This document shows positions 46,599 to 58,145 of a stretch of DNA of 64,000 bases, piece after piece. The stretch is taken from positions 1 through 64,000 of the forward strand of contig JAGLUW010000027.1 of the NCBI GenBank assembly GCA_023134145.1, read 5' to 3'. Every line of letters begins with the position of its first letter. Position 1 is the stretch's first letter. Source of the DNA: Sulfuriflexus sp. (GTDB lineage Bacteria; Pseudomonadota; Gammaproteobacteria; AKS1). The notes under the pieces were generated by a model. It was not told where the DNA came from and did not search any database. It worked only from the letters and a program-made list of their open reading frames with translations. Made by a program: the position numbers and the translations under genes.

Positions 46599-47984
46599 AT
46601 GAGCACAGCACATATTCTTGTAGTCGATGATGAACCTGATATTCGAAATCTGGTTCAGGAAATCCTTGTGGACGAGGGTTATGACGTTAGTGTTGCTGAA
46701 GATGCGGCAGCGGCACGTGATGCACGTCGAGCACATCGCCCTGATTTAATTCTCCTAGATATCTGGATGCCAGATGTAGACGGCATTACCCTCCTTAAAG
46801 AATGGCAGGAAGAAGGCAGTTTAACCGCGCCGGTGATCATGATGTCTGGTCATGGCACGGTAGAAACCGCGGTGGAAGCAACCCGTCTGGGTGCTTACGA
46901 TTTTATTGAAAAACCCCTTTCGCTAGCCAAATTACTCCTTACTATTGAACGTGCATTAGAAGCTGACAAGTTACAGCGTGAAAATACCGATATGCGTGAA
47001 CACTTACGCCCAGTTACTGAACCCATGGGCAAGAGTGAGCTAATGCAAAAATTGCGTGAGCAAATTCAACGCATTGCACAGCACGATACATGGGTCTTGT
47101 TTATTGGTGAGCAAGGTAGCGGCAAACATCAGTGTGCTCGATACCTGCATGCGAACAGTGCGCGTAGCAAAGGCCCTTTTATTGAAGTTGGCGTTGCATC
47201 AATGAGTAGTGAACAATCAGCGGTCGAATTATTTGGCACCGAAGTCGATGGCAAGGTTCATTATGGCCGCCTTGAACAAGCCAATGCCGGCGTATTATTT
47301 CTTGATGATATTGCCGACATGGATTTGGATACGCAGGGCAAATTAGTCAGTGCCTTGGAGTCGGGTTCTTTCTTGCGTATTGGCGGTAATGAGCCGGTTG
47401 AAATTGATGTGCGGGTGATTGCTTCAACGCGGCGCGATCTACAGCAACGTGTTAGTAGTGGCGAGTTCCGTGATGATCTGTATTACCAACTTAATGTCGT
47501 GCCACTAAAGATTGCTCCCCTGCGCGAACACAGTGAAGATATTTCTGAATTGCTTAATTCATTAATTGATCAATTTGTTACACAAGAACATTTGCCATAC
47601 CGAAGTTTTTCGGTTGCCGCACAAAACAGATTACGTAACTATGGTTGGCCAGGTAATATTCGCGAACTACAAAACTTAGTACAACGTGTTTTGATCATGG
47701 GTGGCGATGAATCAGTTGAGCTTGATGAAATTGACGCGATGCTTGGCGAAGAAAAGACGACTACGGGTAAAACTATTGTAATGGCACCAGTATTTGACTT
47801 GCCGTTACGCGAAGCTCGAGAAGCATTTGAAAAAGCATATTTAGAACATCGCTTGCGAGAAGCTGGTGGTAGTGTTGGTAAGGTTGCTAAATTAGCAGAA
47901 ATGGAACGAACCCATTTATATCGAAAATTACGCGCATTAGGTATTGACCCGAAAAAAGTGGGCAGTGGAGATAGCGAGCAATAA
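46599..47984 (+). CDS. NtrX-like response regulator lacking GAFTGA
   Basis: A 461-residue regulator with NtrC-family architecture: receiver (D54 in LLDIWMPD, K105), AAA+ core (Walker A GEQGSGKH at 170-177; Walker B LFLDDI at 233-238) and a C-terminal Fis-type helix-turn-helix ([16 protein letters not shown]). The sigma54-contact loop expected as ELFGHEKGAFTGA reads [14 protein letters not shown], so GAFTGA is absent. It probably does not activate sigma54 in the usual way and may act with sigma70 or as a repressor. Shares one base with the trkA start (TAATG). Confidence 0.88.
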   Translation: MSTAHILVVDDEPDIRNLVQEILVDEGYDVSVAEDAAAARDARRAHRPDLILLDIWMPDVDGITLLKEWQEEGSLTAPVIMMSGHGTVETAVEATRLGAYDFIEKPLSLAKLLLTIERALEADKLQRENTDMREHLRPVTEPMGKSELMQKLREQIQRIAQHDTWVLFIGEQGSGKHQCARYLHANSARSKGPFIEVGVASMSSEQSAVELFGTEVDGKVHYGRLEQANAGVLFLDDIADMDLDTQGKLVSALESGSFLRIGGNEPVEIDVRVIASTRRDLQQRVSSGEFRDDLYYQLNVVPLKIAPLREHSEDISELLNSLIDQFVTQEHLPYRSFSVAAQNRLRNYGWPGNIRELQNLVQRVLIMGGDESVELDEIDAMLGEEKTTTGKTIVMAPVFDLPLREAREAFEKAYLEHRLREAGGSVGKVAKLAEMERTHLYRKLRALGIDPKKVGSGDSEQ

Positions 47985-49357
47985 TGAAAATTATTATTCT
48001 TGGTGCAGGGCAAGTAGGCACATCAGTCGCAGATAATTTAGCGAGTGAAGCAAATGATATTACCGTTGTTGATACGGATGCAAAAAAGTTAGAAGTTTTA
48101 CAAGATCGTCTTGATTTGAGAACCGTGACGGGGCATGCATCGCATCCAGAAGTATTGGCACGTGCAGGTGCGGAAGATGCGGATATGATTATTGCTGTAA
48201 CCAACAGTGATGAAACGAATATGATCGCTTGTCAGGTTGCCTATACTCTCTTCCACACGCCAACTAAAATTGCTCGAGTTCGGGCAGCTGAATATTTATC
48301 ACAAGCAGAATTATTTACACAAGAAGCCTTACCGATCGATGTGTTGATTAGCCCAGAGCAATTGGTTAAGAATTACATTGAACGTCTTATTGAACATCCC
48401 GGTGCATTACAGGTACTCGACTTTGCTCAGGGACGGGTTTCCTTGGTTGCAGTCAAGGCATACTACGGCGGTCCTTTAGTTGGCCATGAGTTGCGAGACC
48501 TACGTAAACATATGCCGACAGTTGAGACGCGTGTTGCCGCTATTTTTCGTCGTGGTCGTGCCATTATTCCAGAAGGCACAACAGTTATTGAAGCGGATGA
48601 TGAGGTTTTCTTTGTCGCAGCGAAAAAAGATATTCGTGCTGTGATGGGAGAGTTACGAAAATTAGATCGTCCTTGTAAACGAGTGATGTTGGCAGGTGGT
48701 GGCAATATCGGTTATCGACTTGCTAAGTCGCTTGAGTCACGTTACCAAGTTAAAATTATTGAACATAATTTAGCAACAGCAAAAACACTTTCAGAAGAAT
48801 TAAATAATACAATCGTTTTACATGGCGATGCTGCTGATGAAGAATTATTAATTGAAGAAAACATTGAAAATTGCGATGTATTTTGTGCTTTAACAAATGA
48901 TGATGAAGCTAATATTCTTTCAGCGATGCTAGCAAAACGCATGGGTGCAAAAAAGGTCATGGCTTTGATCAATCGCGCTGCATATGTCGATCTAGTGCAA
49001 AGCGGCATTATTGATATTGCTATTTCACCACAGCAAGCGACCATTGGTAGTTTGTTGGCGCATATTCGTCGTGGCGATGTTGCGGTTGTGCATTCTTTGC
49101 GACGTGGTGCGGCAGAGGCGATTGAAGCGATTGCTCATGGTGACAATAAAACCTCCAAAGTAGTTGGTCGTATGGTTGAAGAAATTTCTTTGCCACCGGG
49201 AACAACCATTGGTGCAATTGTTCGAGGCGACGAAGTTATTATTGCTCATCATGATTCTGTTATTGAGGAAGATGATCATGTCATCATGTTCCTCGTTGAT
49301 AAGAATCGAATTGTTGATGTTGAACGTTTATTCCAAGTTGGGATTGCATTCCTTTAA
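47984..49357 (+). CDS. trkA: Trk potassium uptake regulatory subunit
   Basis: Cytoplasmic gating subunit of the Trk K+ uptake system. 457 residues with two RCK modules, each an NAD-binding domain ([20 protein letters not shown] and [17 protein letters not shown]) plus a TrkA-C domain. NAD(H)/ATP binding controls TrkH. Directly follows the regulator gene and precedes trkH by six bases, forming one transcript. Confidence 0.97.
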   Translation: MKIIILGAGQVGTSVADNLASEANDITVVDTDAKKLEVLQDRLDLRTVTGHASHPEVLARAGAEDADMIIAVTNSDETNMIACQVAYTLFHTPTKIARVRAAEYLSQAELFTQEALPIDVLISPEQLVKNYIERLIEHPGALQVLDFAQGRVSLVAVKAYYGGPLVGHELRDLRKHMPTVETRVAAIFRRGRAIIPEGTTVIEADDEVFFVAAKKDIRAVMGELRKLDRPCKRVMLAGGGNIGYRLAKSLESRYQVKIIEHNLATAKTLSEELNNTIVLHGDAADEELLIEENIENCDVFCALTNDDEANILSAMLAKRMGAKKVMALINRAAYVDLVQSGIIDIAISPQQATIGSLLAHIRRGDVAVVHSLRRGAAEAIEAIAHGDNKTSKVVGRMVEEISLPPGTTIGAIVRGDEVIIAHHDSVIEEDDHVIMFLVDKNRIVDVERLFQVGIAFL

Positions 49358-49363
49358 ACTATT

Positions 49364-50815
49364 ATGCAGCCGATAGCGATACAGCGAATCCTAGGTATTT
49401 TATTGATGCTGTTCAGCATCACCATGTTACCGCCAATTGTGGTTTCATTTGTTTACGATGACGGTGCACGTGATGCATTTGCCTTAGCCTTCTTGGTTAC
49501 CCTTTCTACTGGTTTGGTTTTTTGGCTGCCGGTCAATCGTTCGCGACGTGAATTACGTTTGCGCGATGGCTTTTTAGTGGTGGTGCTTTTCTGGACGGTA
49601 CTGGGTTTATTCGGCGCCCTGCCCCTCGCGCTTTATCCTGAACTTGGTATGTCATTCACTGACGCCGCGTTTGAATCTATTTCAGGTTTAACCACAACCG
49701 GCGCAACGGTGATCACCGGTTTAGATCAATTACCGCATTCGATACTTTATTATCGGCAACAACTACAGTGGCTCGGCGGCATGGGTATCATTGTTCTTGC
49801 TGTGGCAATCTTGCCAATGTTAGGTATTGGTGGCATGCAGCTTTACCGTGCTGAAACACCGGGGCCGATGAAGGATTCAAAATTAACCCCGCGTATTACC
49901 GAAACAGCCAAAGCACTTTGGTATATCTATTTAGGTTTGACCATCATGTGTGCGCTGGGTTATTGGTTTGCCGGCATGAGTGGTTTTGATGCGATTGGAC
50001 ATAGCTTTTCAACTATTGCGATTGGTGGTTTCTCTACTCACGATGCGAGTATCGGATTTTTCAATAGCAGCTTAATCGAATTAGTCGCCATAATATTTAT
50101 GTTATTGGCTGGAATGAACTTTGCACTACATTTTTTATCTTGGCGCACCTTTAGTCTCGCACCGTATTTTCAAGATAGTGAAGCGCGTTTTTATCTTGGC
50201 TTATTATTTTTGATTGCAATAATGACATCGGGATTCCTTTATTTCACTGGTAGCATTAGCGATCCTATTGAAGCGCTTGAACATGGAGTATTTCAAACTG
50301 TTTCAATTGGCACTACGACAGGCTTCACGACAACGGGTTATGCATCATGGCCTGGGTTGTTGCCAGTATTATTATTGTTCATAAGTTTTGTCGGTGGCTG
50401 TGCGGGTTCAACCGGTGGCGGTATGAAGGTGATTCGTTTTGTGTTGTTGTTGAAGCAAGGCCTTCGCGAAATCGCACGTTTAGTTCATCCAAGCGCACAA
50501 ATTCCGGTTAAGATTGGCAACAAGGTAATGTCAGATCGCATTATTAATTCCGTATGGGGATTCTTCTCTGCTTACGTTGCGTTGTTTGTGATTATTATGG
50601 TCATTCTTATGGCGACAGGTTTAGATCAGGTAACCGCCTTTTCCGCTGTAGCCGCTTGCATGAATAATATGGGGCCAGGTTTGGGTGATGTTGCTGCACA
50701 TTATGGAGATATTAGTGATGTTGCTAAATGGGTGCTGTGTTTTGCGATGCTATTAGGTCGTCTCGAAATCTTTACTTTGTTGGTACTGCTAACACCCACA
50801 TTCTGGCGTAAATAA
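49364..50815 (+). CDS. trkH: Trk potassium uptake channel subunit
   Basis: K+ translocating membrane subunit, 483 residues, with about ten helices. Selectivity-filter segments are seen in the four P-loops (SGLTTTGATVI, STIAIGGFSTHD, SIGTTTGFTTTGYA, CMNNMGPGLGD). Works with TrkA, encoded immediately upstream. Confidence 0.96.
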   Translation: MQPIAIQRILGILLMLFSITMLPPIVVSFVYDDGARDAFALAFLVTLSTGLVFWLPVNRSRRELRLRDGFLVVVLFWTVLGLFGALPLALYPELGMSFTDAAFESISGLTTTGATVITGLDQLPHSILYYRQQLQWLGGMGIIVLAVAILPMLGIGGMQLYRAETPGPMKDSKLTPRITETAKALWYIYLGLTIMCALGYWFAGMSGFDAIGHSFSTIAIGGFSTHDASIGFFNSSLIELVAIIFMLLAGMNFALHFLSWRTFSLAPYFQDSEARFYLGLLFLIAIMTSGFLYFTGSISDPIEALEHGVFQTVSIGTTTGFTTTGYASWPGLLPVLLLFISFVGGCAGSTGGGMKVIRFVLLLKQGLREIARLVHPSAQIPVKIGNKVMSDRIINSVWGFFSAYVALFVIIMVILMATGLDQVTAFSAVAACMNNMGPGLGDVAAHYGDISDVAKWVLCFAMLLGRLEIFTLLVLLTPTFWRK

Positions 50816-50826
50816 ACTTTATTCTA

Positions 50827-51405
50827 ATGTCGAACGATGAGTTACAAACGCAATGGGATGCGCGTTACGCTAAAAACAGTGATATTCCGCAAGCCTGCCA
50901 AGCATTACGAGAATTTTCCCATTTACTTCCAGCTCAAGGTCACGCCCTGGATCTTGCCAGTGGCATGGGTGGTAACGCCTTGTTGTTGGCAAAATATGGT
51001 TTAACGACCAGTGCCTGGGATTTGTCGCCCGTTGGAATTGAGAAGCTGAATAATTTAGCGACGCAACAATCACTGATTGTTGATGGACAGGTCAGAGACA
51101 TTATTAATAATCCGCCTGCAGCAAATAGTTTTGATGTGATTGTGGTGAGTTACTTTCTTGAACGACAGCTATTCCCCGCCCTACTTGCCGCTTTGAAGCC
51201 TTCTGGGCTTCTATTTTACGAAACCTTTGTGCGCGACAAACCACAGGGTGTTGGCCCTTCAAATCCAGATTACCTACTTGAGCAAAATGAGTTATTGGCG
51301 CTTTGTGATGGCCTAGTTATCCGAGCCTATCGGGAAGAGGGCTTGATCGGTGATGTGAGTTCGGGTGTTCGGAATGTGGCGATGCTGGTTGGTGAGGGTG
51401 TTTGA
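50827..51405 (+). CDS. Class I SAM-dependent methyltransferase, TehB-like
   Basis: A 192-residue methyltransferase. The SAM-binding motif is ALDLASGMGGNALLLAKYG; motifs for strand 4 (FDVIVVSYFLERQLF) and LLFYETF follow. It resembles the TehB/UbiE-like group annotated as tellurite resistance, but the substrate is unknown. Starts 11 bases after trkH and probably rides on the same transcript. Confidence 0.82.
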   Translation: MSNDELQTQWDARYAKNSDIPQACQALREFSHLLPAQGHALDLASGMGGNALLLAKYGLTTSAWDLSPVGIEKLNNLATQQSLIVDGQVRDIINNPPAANSFDVIVVSYFLERQLFPALLAALKPSGLLFYETFVRDKPQGVGPSNPDYLLEQNELLALCDGLVIRAYREEGLIGDVSSGVRNVAMLVGEGV

Positions 51406-51419
51406 ACATCAAAAAAAGA

Positions 51420-51440
51420 CTATTATCGGCTATATAATAG
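51420..51440 (+). terminator. AT-rich hairpin after methyltransferase gene
   Basis: CTATTAT and ATAATAG pair around a 7-base loop, 15 bases after the stop codon. Downstream DNA is AT-rich without a clear T-run. The rest of the 332-base gap 51406-51737 is very AT-rich and holds, as far as I can see, only possible promoter elements for the SPFH gene. Confidence 0.35.
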
Positions 51441-51665
51441 ATAAAATTAACCACAATTATCACATATCATAATAATTAGTGAAAACAAAGCAAAATACGC
51501 AATAAGTTATGTAAATTTTACTTGAAAATGGAAAAATAAACCCAATATATACGGTACAATAGAAAAATAATGGTTAATTTGTACTTATATATGCATATTT
51601 TAGCCACAATCAGGTTTTTTGGATTGATTGCTTAGTTAGCACTTACTAGTAGAGAGTAAATCGAA

Positions 51666-51696
51666 TTGACGGGCTGAGTACTAGTCGGTCTATACT
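51666..51696 (+). promoter_or_regulatory. Possible promoter of SPFH-NfeD operon
   Basis: TTGACG (51666-51671) and TATACT (51691-51696) are good hexamers, but 19 bases apart, longer than the ideal 17. AAGGAGAGG and the ATG at 51738 follow at a normal leader distance. Confidence 0.4.
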
Positions 51697-51737
51697 GGGA
51701 AAAAATAAATTGAAAATAAATAAGAAAGGAGAGGTTT

Positions 51738-52667
51738 ATGTTTAATTTCGGGGATTCAGGAACCCTTGTTATTGCACTGGTTGTTTTGGCGATTGCCATC
51801 GTTTGGATGGGTGCCAAGATCGTGCCACAGGGTATGGAATACACGGTTGAACGTTTTGGTCGTTACACCAAAACTTTACGCCCAGGACTGCATGTCATTG
51901 TGCCGATGATTGACACGATTGGTCACAGGATCAATATGATGGAACGCGTTATGGAGGTGCCTTCACAAGAAGTCATCACCAAGGACAACGCCATGGTCAC
52001 CGTCGACGGCGTGGTTTTCTCGCAGGTACTCGATGCGGCCAAGGCCTCTTATGAAGTGAATCAGCTTGATTACGCGATTCTTAATCTAACCATGACGAAT
52101 ATTCGTACCGTGATGGGTTCAATGGATCTTGATGAGCTGCTGTCACAACGTGATGACATCAATGCGCGTCTCTTAAGTGTGGTTGATGATGCGACAACGC
52201 CTTGGGGTGTGAAAGTCACGCGTATCGAAATTAAGGATATTTCACCGCCGCGTGATCTGGTTGAATCGATGGCGCGTCAGATGAAAGCCGAGCGTGATAA
52301 ACGTGCCAACATTCTTGAAGCAGAAGGCTTCCGTCAAGCTGAGATTCTGAAAGCAGAAGGTGAAAAACAAGCGATTGTACTTGATGCGGAAGGTCGTAAA
52401 GAGGCTGCATTCAGGGATGCGGAGGCACGTGAACGTCAGGCCGAGGCGGAAGCCAAGGCAACCATGATGGTATCGCAAGCGATTGCCAAGGGTGATATGC
52501 AGGCAATTAATTATTTTGTGGCGAATAAATATATTGAAGCACTTACCACGATTGGTAGCGCGGATAACCAGAAGGTCTTCTTCATGCCGCTCGAAGCATC
52601 CAGTGTTATTGGCGCGATTGGTGGCATTAGTGAAATTGCTAAAGAAGCCTTTAAGAAAGAAGGATAG
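51738..52667 (+). CDS. SPFH/Band 7 (stomatin-like, QmcA type) membrane protein
   Basis: A 309-residue protein with one N-terminal membrane helix (about 6-26), a Band 7 domain ([20 protein letters not shown]-like start, [17 protein letters not shown]) and a long Ala/Glu-rich coiled coil ([20 protein letters not shown]). Such proteins form large oligomers organising membrane microdomains. A strong AAGGAGAGG ribosome site is present. NfeD-like partner follows six bases later, the usual pair. Confidence 0.93.
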   Translation: MFNFGDSGTLVIALVVLAIAIVWMGAKIVPQGMEYTVERFGRYTKTLRPGLHVIVPMIDTIGHRINMMERVMEVPSQEVITKDNAMVTVDGVVFSQVLDAAKASYEVNQLDYAILNLTMTNIRTVMGSMDLDELLSQRDDINARLLSVVDDATTPWGVKVTRIEIKDISPPRDLVESMARQMKAERDKRANILEAEGFRQAEILKAEGEKQAIVLDAEGRKEAAFRDAEARERQAEAEAKATMMVSQAIAKGDMQAINYFVANKYIEALTTIGSADNQKVFFMPLEASSVIGAIGGISEIAKEAFKKEG

Positions 52668-52673
52668 CTATTT

Positions 52674-53117
52674 ATGGAACTCTTCATGGAATTAAATAGT
52701 TGGCACTGGGGCATCATCGCGGTGCTCTTGATTGTGCTGGAGATGTTTGCACCGGGCGCCTTTATGATTTGGTTTGGTGTTGCTGCCGCCGTGGTTAGCA
52801 TTGTCATGGCGATATTTCCTTCTATTACGTGGGAAACACAGTTTATGATTTTCGCGGTGTTATCGGTTGGTAGTATTTACGGTTGGCGTGTTTATGTGCA
52901 TAAACATCCACCGACAACGGATCAACCGACCTTGAACCAGCGCGGTGAGCATTATGTCGGTCGTGTCTTTACCCTTGAAGAACCCGTGGTTAATGGGCTT
53001 GGTAAGATTAAGGTCGACGATTCAACCTGGAAAATAGAAGGAGTCGACTGTGATTCAGGCGCTCAAGTACGGGTTACAGGAGTTGATGGCGTAGTGCTAA
53101 AGGTTGAACAAGTTTAA
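52674..53117 (+). CDS. NfeD-like membrane protein
   Basis: A 147-residue short NfeD (YbbK/YbbL-type partner): two to three membrane helices in the first 70 residues (HWGIIAVLLIVLEMFAPGAF, FMIFAVLSVGSIYGW) and a C-terminal OB-fold domain (GRVFTLEEPVVNGLGKIKVDD). Works with SPFH proteins in membrane organisation. A clear terminator follows. Confidence 0.92.
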   Translation: MELFMELNSWHWGIIAVLLIVLEMFAPGAFMIWFGVAAAVVSIVMAIFPSITWETQFMIFAVLSVGSIYGWRVYVHKHPPTTDQPTLNQRGEHYVGRVFTLEEPVVNGLGKIKVDDSTWKIEGVDCDSGAQVRVTGVDGVVLKVEQV

Positions 53118-53138
53118 CCGATGACCTTTACATAGGGA

Positions 53139-53173
53139 GGGGCTAGCGGCTCAAGCCGATAGCCCCTTTTTTT
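53139..53173 (+). terminator. Rho-independent terminator of SPFH-NfeD operon
   Basis: GGGGCTA pairs with TAGCCCC, GGCT with AGCC inside, followed directly by seven T. It begins 22 bases after the nfeD-like stop. The best textbook terminator in the window. Confidence 0.92.
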
Positions 53174-53197
53174 ATGGGTTTTTTACGGTAAAACGAT

Positions 53198-54343
53198 ATG
53201 CAGCAACTCGAAAAGACACTCGCCGAGCAATTAAAGATTACGCCGCAGGAAATAGCTAGGCGTAAAGAAATGCTTGAATTCACGCCAGCCGATGAAGAAG
53301 TATTGCGAAACAATAAATCCCTGTTTCAGAAATACATCGATGGCATGGTTAAAAATTTCTATGACAAACAGATCAGTGTCCCAGAGATAGCACGTTTAAT
53401 TGGTGATGCAGATAGCATACGGCACCTGTATGTCGCAATGCATCGCTATATCCTCGAATTATTTGACGGTAATTATGATGATATCTATGCCAACCGCCGT
53501 TTACGCATTGGCAAGGTGCATCACCGCATGGGCGTATCATCAACCCAATATATTTCAGCCATGCAGATGTTACGAACCGCGTTGAATCAAACGGTTGATA
53601 TGACATTTTTTAAGCCTGAAGATTTAATGAATGCCAATATTCTTAAGGCGGCAATTAGTAAAATCCTGATGTTCGATATGCAGTTGGTATTTGATACTTT
53701 TATTGCCAGCATGGCGAACGAGGTCAATGCGGCCAAAGATGAAGTAAGCCGATATGCTGCTAACCTTGAAAGTGAGGTAGCTAAGCGTACCAGGCAGTTA
53801 GAAGTATTATCGCTGAAAGATAGTTTGACCGGACTTTCAAACCAGCGTGCATTTTACGATCATCTAAGGCGTGAATTATCCAGTGCAGAACGTTATAAAG
53901 AAGTATTAAGCCTTTGTTACCTGGATCTGAATGGCTTCAAACAGATCAATGATAGCCTCGGACACCAAACCGGTGATGATTTATTAGCTCTAGTTGGCAA
54001 GGCTATGCTTGATGTAACACGTGAGTCAGATATCGCATGCCGTTATGGTGGTGATGAATTTTGCATGATCTTGCCGAAAACTTCGCTGAAAGAAGCAACC
54101 ATTGTGGTCAATCGGTTAATCAAATTATTTAATAAGGTTGATAATCAGGATGTGACATTCAGTGTTGGTATCAGTTGTACTAATGCGGATAGCGCGGATA
54201 GCGCGGATAGCCGAGATAGGTATATTGATAGTGATGACTTAGTGAAAAAAGCGGATACACTAATGTATAAATCCAAGGCCGCAAGTAAGAAAAAGCAGGG
54301 GCACTACATCACCACGGATATTGAAAAAACCAAGCCAGCTTAG
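53198..54343 (+). CDS. Globin-coupled diguanylate cyclase
   Basis: A 381-residue cytoplasmic enzyme. Residues 15-165 resemble a sensor globin; H108 in [16 protein letters not shown] fits the proximal heme ligand. A coiled linker (about 175-203) leads to a GGDEF domain with an intact RYGGDEF at 282-288 and an RxxD inhibitory site (RESD, 275-278). It should make c-di-GMP in response to oxygen or another heme ligand, as in YddV/DosC-type sensors. Three tandem 9-base DNA repeats near the C-terminus encode a [10 protein letters not shown] insert. Confidence 0.9.
   Translation: MQQLEKTLAEQLKITPQEIARRKEMLEFTPADEEVLRNNKSLFQKYIDGMVKNFYDKQISVPEIARLIGDADSIRHLYVAMHRYILELFDGNYDDIYANRRLRIGKVHHRMGVSSTQYISAMQMLRTALNQTVDMTFFKPEDLMNANILKAAISKILMFDMQLVFDTFIASMANEVNAAKDEVSRYAANLESEVAKRTRQLEVLSLKDSLTGLSNQRAFYDHLRRELSSAERYKEVLSLCYLDLNGFKQINDSLGHQTGDDLLALVGKAMLDVTRESDIACRYGGDEFCMILPKTSLKEATIVVNRLIKLFNKVDNQDVTFSVGISCTNADSADSADSRDRYIDSDDLVKKADTLMYKSKAASKKKQGHYITTDIEKTKPA
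54185..54211 (+). repeat. Three tandem 9-base repeats within the cyclase gene
   Basis: GCGGATAGC occurs three times in a row and keeps the reading frame, giving the repeated ADS tripeptide in the GGDEF domain between VGISC and the helix SDDLVKKAD. Copy number could vary between strains. Confidence 0.8.
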
Positions 54344-54425
54344 GCTGCCTGTACCCCAAAAGCGAAATTCAACGACTTATGCTACAATCTGCGACCGTTA
54401 TTACCTTTATATAAGTAGCTATGCC

Positions 54426-57400
54426 GTGAAAACTAAACGCACAGAACTCATCCATAAGGCGCTTGCCGAACGAATCCTGATTCTTGATGGAGCGATGGGT
54501 AGCTTGATCCAGACTTATAAGCTGGAAGAGGCCGATTATCGTGGTCAGCGTTTTGCCGATTGGTCTTGTGATGTAAAAGGTAATAATGATTTATTGGTGC
54601 TAACTCAGCCCCAGATCATTAAGGATATCCACAAGGCCTACCTTGAGGCTGGTGCGGACATTCTTGAAACCAATACCTTCAACGCAACATCCATCTCGAT
54701 GGCTGATTACCAGATGGAAGAATTGGTTTATGAGATCAATCGTGAAGCTGCTGCTGTGGCACGTGCTGCGTGTGATGAATTTGAAACAGCAGAACGACCA
54801 CGTTTTGTTGCAGGTGTGCTTGGACCAACAAACCGTACTGCGAGCTTATCTCCTGATGTGAATAATCCGGGCTACCGCAACGTTACTTTTGATCAATTAA
54901 AAGAAGCTTACACAGAGTCAATGCGTGGTTTGGTTGATGGTGGGGCAGATATCATTTTGGTTGAAACCATTTTTGATACCTTGAATGCCAAGGCAGCCTT
55001 GTTTGCAATCGAAGAATTCTTTGACGACAACAATATTAAATTACCAATTATGATTTCGGGAACCATTACCGATGCATCTGGCCGGACTTTGTCAGGACAG
55101 ACAGCAGAAGCATTTTGGAATTCACTGCGCCATGTTGAACCAATTAGTTTTGGTTTTAACTGTGCACTGGGCGCGAAAGACCTACGTCAGTATGTTGAAG
55201 AAATTGCTGGCCTTGCTAATTGCCACATCAACACCCATCCCAATGCAGGTCTACCAAATGAATTTGGTGAATATGATGAATCGCCAGAAGAAATGGCAGC
55301 CGAGATTGAAGAGTGGGCGAAGAACGGTTTCTTAAATATTATTGGTGGTTGTTGTGGTACAACACCGGCACATATTTCTGCTATTGCAGAAGCGGTTGCG
55401 AAGTATCCACCGCGCGCACCTAAGAAAAATAATTTTACAACGCGGCTAAGTGGTTTAGAGCCCTGTAATATTACCGAAGATTCTTTATTCGTTAACGTAG
55501 GAGAACGCACCAACGTAACGGGTTCGGCAAAATTCAAACGATTGATCCTTGAAGAGCAGTACGATGAAGCATTGAGTGTCGCGCGTGAGCAAGTAGAAAG
55601 CGGTGCGCAGGTAATCGATATCAATATGGATGAAGGCATGCTCGATGGCGAACATGCCATGGTGACATTCTTGAATCTGATAGCGGGTGAACCCGATATT
55701 TCACGCGTGCCGGTGATGATCGATTCATCTAAGTGGCCAATCATTGAAGCTGGCTTGAAGTGCATTCAAGGTAAAGGTGTTGTGAATTCGATCTCAATGA
55801 AAGAGGGCGAAGAGAACTTCATTAAACAAGCGCAATTATGTCGTCGCTATGGTGCAGCCATTATTGTAATGGCCTTCGATGAAGAAGGGCAGGCTGATAC
55901 ACAAGCACGTAAAATAGAAATATGTACACGTGCTTATAAAATTCTTACCGAACAAGTTGGCTTCCCTGCAGAAGATATTATTTTTGATCCAAATATTTTT
56001 GCTGTGGCAACCGGTATCGAAGAACACAATAATTACGGTGTTGATTTCATAGAAGCGACGCGTGAAATAAAAAACACTTTACCGCATGCCATGGTGAGTG
56101 GTGGTGTTTCAAACGTGTCGTTTTCATTTCGCGGCAATAACCCAGTACGTGAAGCAATTCATGCTGCCTTTTTATATCACGCGATTAAAGCGGGTATGGA
56201 CATGGGTATTGTTAATGCCGGTCAGTTAGCTATTTATGACGACCTTCCTGAAGAGTTACGTGATGCCGTTGAAGACGTGGTACTTAATCGTCGTGACGAT
56301 GCCACTGAACGTTTGTTAGATATTGCCGATAAATATAAGGGTGATGGCAGTACGGTTAAAAAGGAAGAAGATCTCGCTTGGCGAGAAGAGCCGGTTAAAA
56401 AACGTATAGCTCATGCAATGGTAAAAGGTATTGATACCTTTATTGTTGAAGATACCGAAGAAGCACGTTTGCAATTTGATCGCCCGATACAAGTGATCGA
56501 AGGTCCACTCATGGATGGCATGAACGTGGTTGGCGATCTATTTGGTGACGGTAAGATGTTTCTGCCACAGGTTGTGAAATCTGCCCGCGTTATGAAAAAG
56601 GCGGTTGCTCATTTGTTGCCGTTTATCGAAGCGGAAAAATCAGAAGGTGCCCGGTCTAATGGCAAAATTCTTATGGCGACGGTCAAGGGAGATGTGCATG
56701 ACATCGGTAAGAATATTGTTGGTGTCGTATTGCAGTGTAATAATTTTGAGGTAATCGATCTTGGCGTGATGGTTCCTGCGAGTAAAATTATTGAAGCGGC
56801 TAAAGAACATAAAGTGGATTTGATTGGCCTCAGTGGTTTAATTACTCCATCACTGGATGAAATGGTGCATATGGCTAAAGAAATGCAGCGTGGTGGTTTT
56901 GATATTCCGATGATGATTGGTGGTGCAACAACCTCGAAGGCACATACCGCGGTTAAGATTGACAAGAATTATGAAAACCCAACGGTATGGGTTAAAGACG
57001 CATCACGTGCGGTGGGTGTTGCACAAAGTTTGATTAGTAAAGATTTAAAAGAAAATTTTGTGAAATCTTTAAGCGAAGAATATGAAACTGTTCGTGTCAA
57101 TCATGCTGGTCGTCGAGCGAAGATTAAATGGTTAAGGATAGAACAAGCGCGGAAAAATAAAGTCGCGATCGATTGGGCAGATTATCAACCAACCGAGCCA
57201 AGTTTTACGGGTTTAAAAACCTTTGATGATTATTCTTTAGAAGAATTACGTGACTACATTGATTGGACACCTTTCTTCCACACATGGGAATTGAAAGGTC
57301 GATACCCGAAAATTTTTGATGATGCAGAAAAGGGTGTTGAAGCGAAGAAGCTTTTTGATGATGCCCAAGCAATGCTGGACAAAATCATTAATGAAAAATG

Positions 57401-58109
57401 GCTCAGTGCACGCGCGGTCATTGGTATTTTTCCGGCTAATTCTATTGATGATGATATTGAGGTGTACACCGACACGACGCGTAGCGAAGTAAAGGCGGTG
57501 TTGCATAACTTGCGTCAGCAACAAGAAAAACCACCCGGTAAACCTAATTTGTGTCTAACTGATTTCATTGCGCCGAAGGAAACTGGCCTATCTGATTATA
57601 TCGGTGGCTTTGCAGTAACCGCAGGTATTGGTATTGATACCAAGGTTGCTGAGTTTGAAGCAGATCATGATGATTATAATTCGATTATGCTTAAAGCCTT
57701 AGCAGATCGTCTTGCCGAAGCCTTTGCAGAACGTATGCACTTACGTGTGCGCACAGAATTTTGGGCTTATGCAGCAGATGAATCTTTATCCAGTGCCGAG
57801 TTGATTAAAGAACAATACAAAGGTATTCGTCCAGCAGCGGGTTATCCTGCTAGCCCAGATCACACCGAGAAAGATGTTCTTTGGCAACTGCTCGATGCGG
57901 AAAATACAGCAGGTATCATACTGACTGAATCTAAGGCGATGCTACCAACGGCAGCAGTGAGTGGACTTTATTATGCGCACCCAGAGTCGAGTTATTTTGC
58001 CGTGAGTAAAATTAATCGCGATCAAGTTGAAGACTATGCCCAACGTAAAGATATGACGACGGCTGAAGCTGAACGCTGGTTGTCACCAAATCTAGGTTAC
58101 GATACCTAA
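54426..58109 (+). CDS. metH: Cobalamin-dependent methionine synthase
   Basis: Transfers a methyl group from methyl-THF to homocysteine via cobalamin. With the GTG at 54426 the product has 1227 residues, the same length as the E. coli enzyme; the longer frame back to 54321 overlaps the cyclase gene and is not credible. Domains: homocysteine binding with zinc site (GFNCALGAK and [11 protein letters not shown]), pterin binding ([14 protein letters not shown]), B12 binding with DVHDIGKN (cobalt-ligating His), and AdoMet activation ([15 protein letters not shown]). Requires vitamin B12. No riboswitch was recognised in the short leader. Confidence 0.96.
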   Translation: MKTKRTELIHKALAERILILDGAMGSLIQTYKLEEADYRGQRFADWSCDVKGNNDLLVLTQPQIIKDIHKAYLEAGADILETNTFNATSISMADYQMEELVYEINREAAAVARAACDEFETAERPRFVAGVLGPTNRTASLSPDVNNPGYRNVTFDQLKEAYTESMRGLVDGGADIILVETIFDTLNAKAALFAIEEFFDDNNIKLPIMISGTITDASGRTLSGQTAEAFWNSLRHVEPISFGFNCALGAKDLRQYVEEIAGLANCHINTHPNAGLPNEFGEYDESPEEMAAEIEEWAKNGFLNIIGGCCGTTPAHISAIAEAVAKYPPRAPKKNNFTTRLSGLEPCNITEDSLFVNVGERTNVTGSAKFKRLILEEQYDEALSVAREQVESGAQVIDINMDEGMLDGEHAMVTFLNLIAGEPDISRVPVMIDSSKWPIIEAGLKCIQGKGVVNSISMKEGEENFIKQAQLCRRYGAAIIVMAFDEEGQADTQARKIEICTRAYKILTEQVGFPAEDIIFDPNIFAVATGIEEHNNYGVDFIEATREIKNTLPHAMVSGGVSNVSFSFRGNNPVREAIHAAFLYHAIKAGMDMGIVNAGQLAIYDDLPEELRDAVEDVVLNRRDDATERLLDIADKYKGDGSTVKKEEDLAWREEPVKKRIAHAMVKGIDTFIVEDTEEARLQFDRPIQVIEGPLMDGMNVVGDLFGDGKMFLPQVVKSARVMKKAVAHLLPFIEAEKSEGARSNGKILMATVKGDVHDIGKNIVGVVLQCNNFEVIDLGVMVPASKIIEAAKEHKVDLIGLSGLITPSLDEMVHMAKEMQRGGFDIPMMIGGATTSKAHTAVKIDKNYENPTVWVKDASRAVGVAQSLISKDLKENFVKSLSEEYETVRVNHAGRRAKIKWLRIEQARKNKVAIDWADYQPTEPSFTGLKTFDDYSLEELRDYIDWTPFFHTWELKGRYPKIFDDAEKGVEAKKLFDDAQAMLDKIINEKWLSARAVIGIFPANSIDDDIEVYTDTTRSEVKAVLHNLRQQQEKPPGKPNLCLTDFIAPKETGLSDYIGGFAVTAGIGIDTKVAEFEADHDDYNSIMLKALADRLAEAFAERMHLRVRTEFWAYAADESLSSAELIKEQYKGIRPAAGYPASPDHTEKDVLWQLLDAENTAGIILTESKAMLPTAAVSGLYYAHPESSYFAVSKINRDQVEDYAQRKDMTTAEAERWLSPNLGYDT

Positions 58110-58145
58110 TAAGCCGATTTATTAAGTTAGTTTATTTAGAATGGC

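Noticed and set aside
54344-54425. Cobalamin, SAM or SAH riboswitch upstream of metH
   Set aside because: Only 82 bases separate the cyclase stop from the metH GTG and no recognisable conserved core or paired stems were seen.
54321-54425. Upstream extension of metH to 54321
   Set aside because: It would overlap the cyclase gene by 23 bases and add 35 residues absent from the family; the GTG at 54426 gives the standard length.
55187-55765. 192-residue minus-strand frame inside metH
   Set aside because: Lies wholly within conserved methionine synthase domains; low-complexity Ser-rich translation and no start signal.
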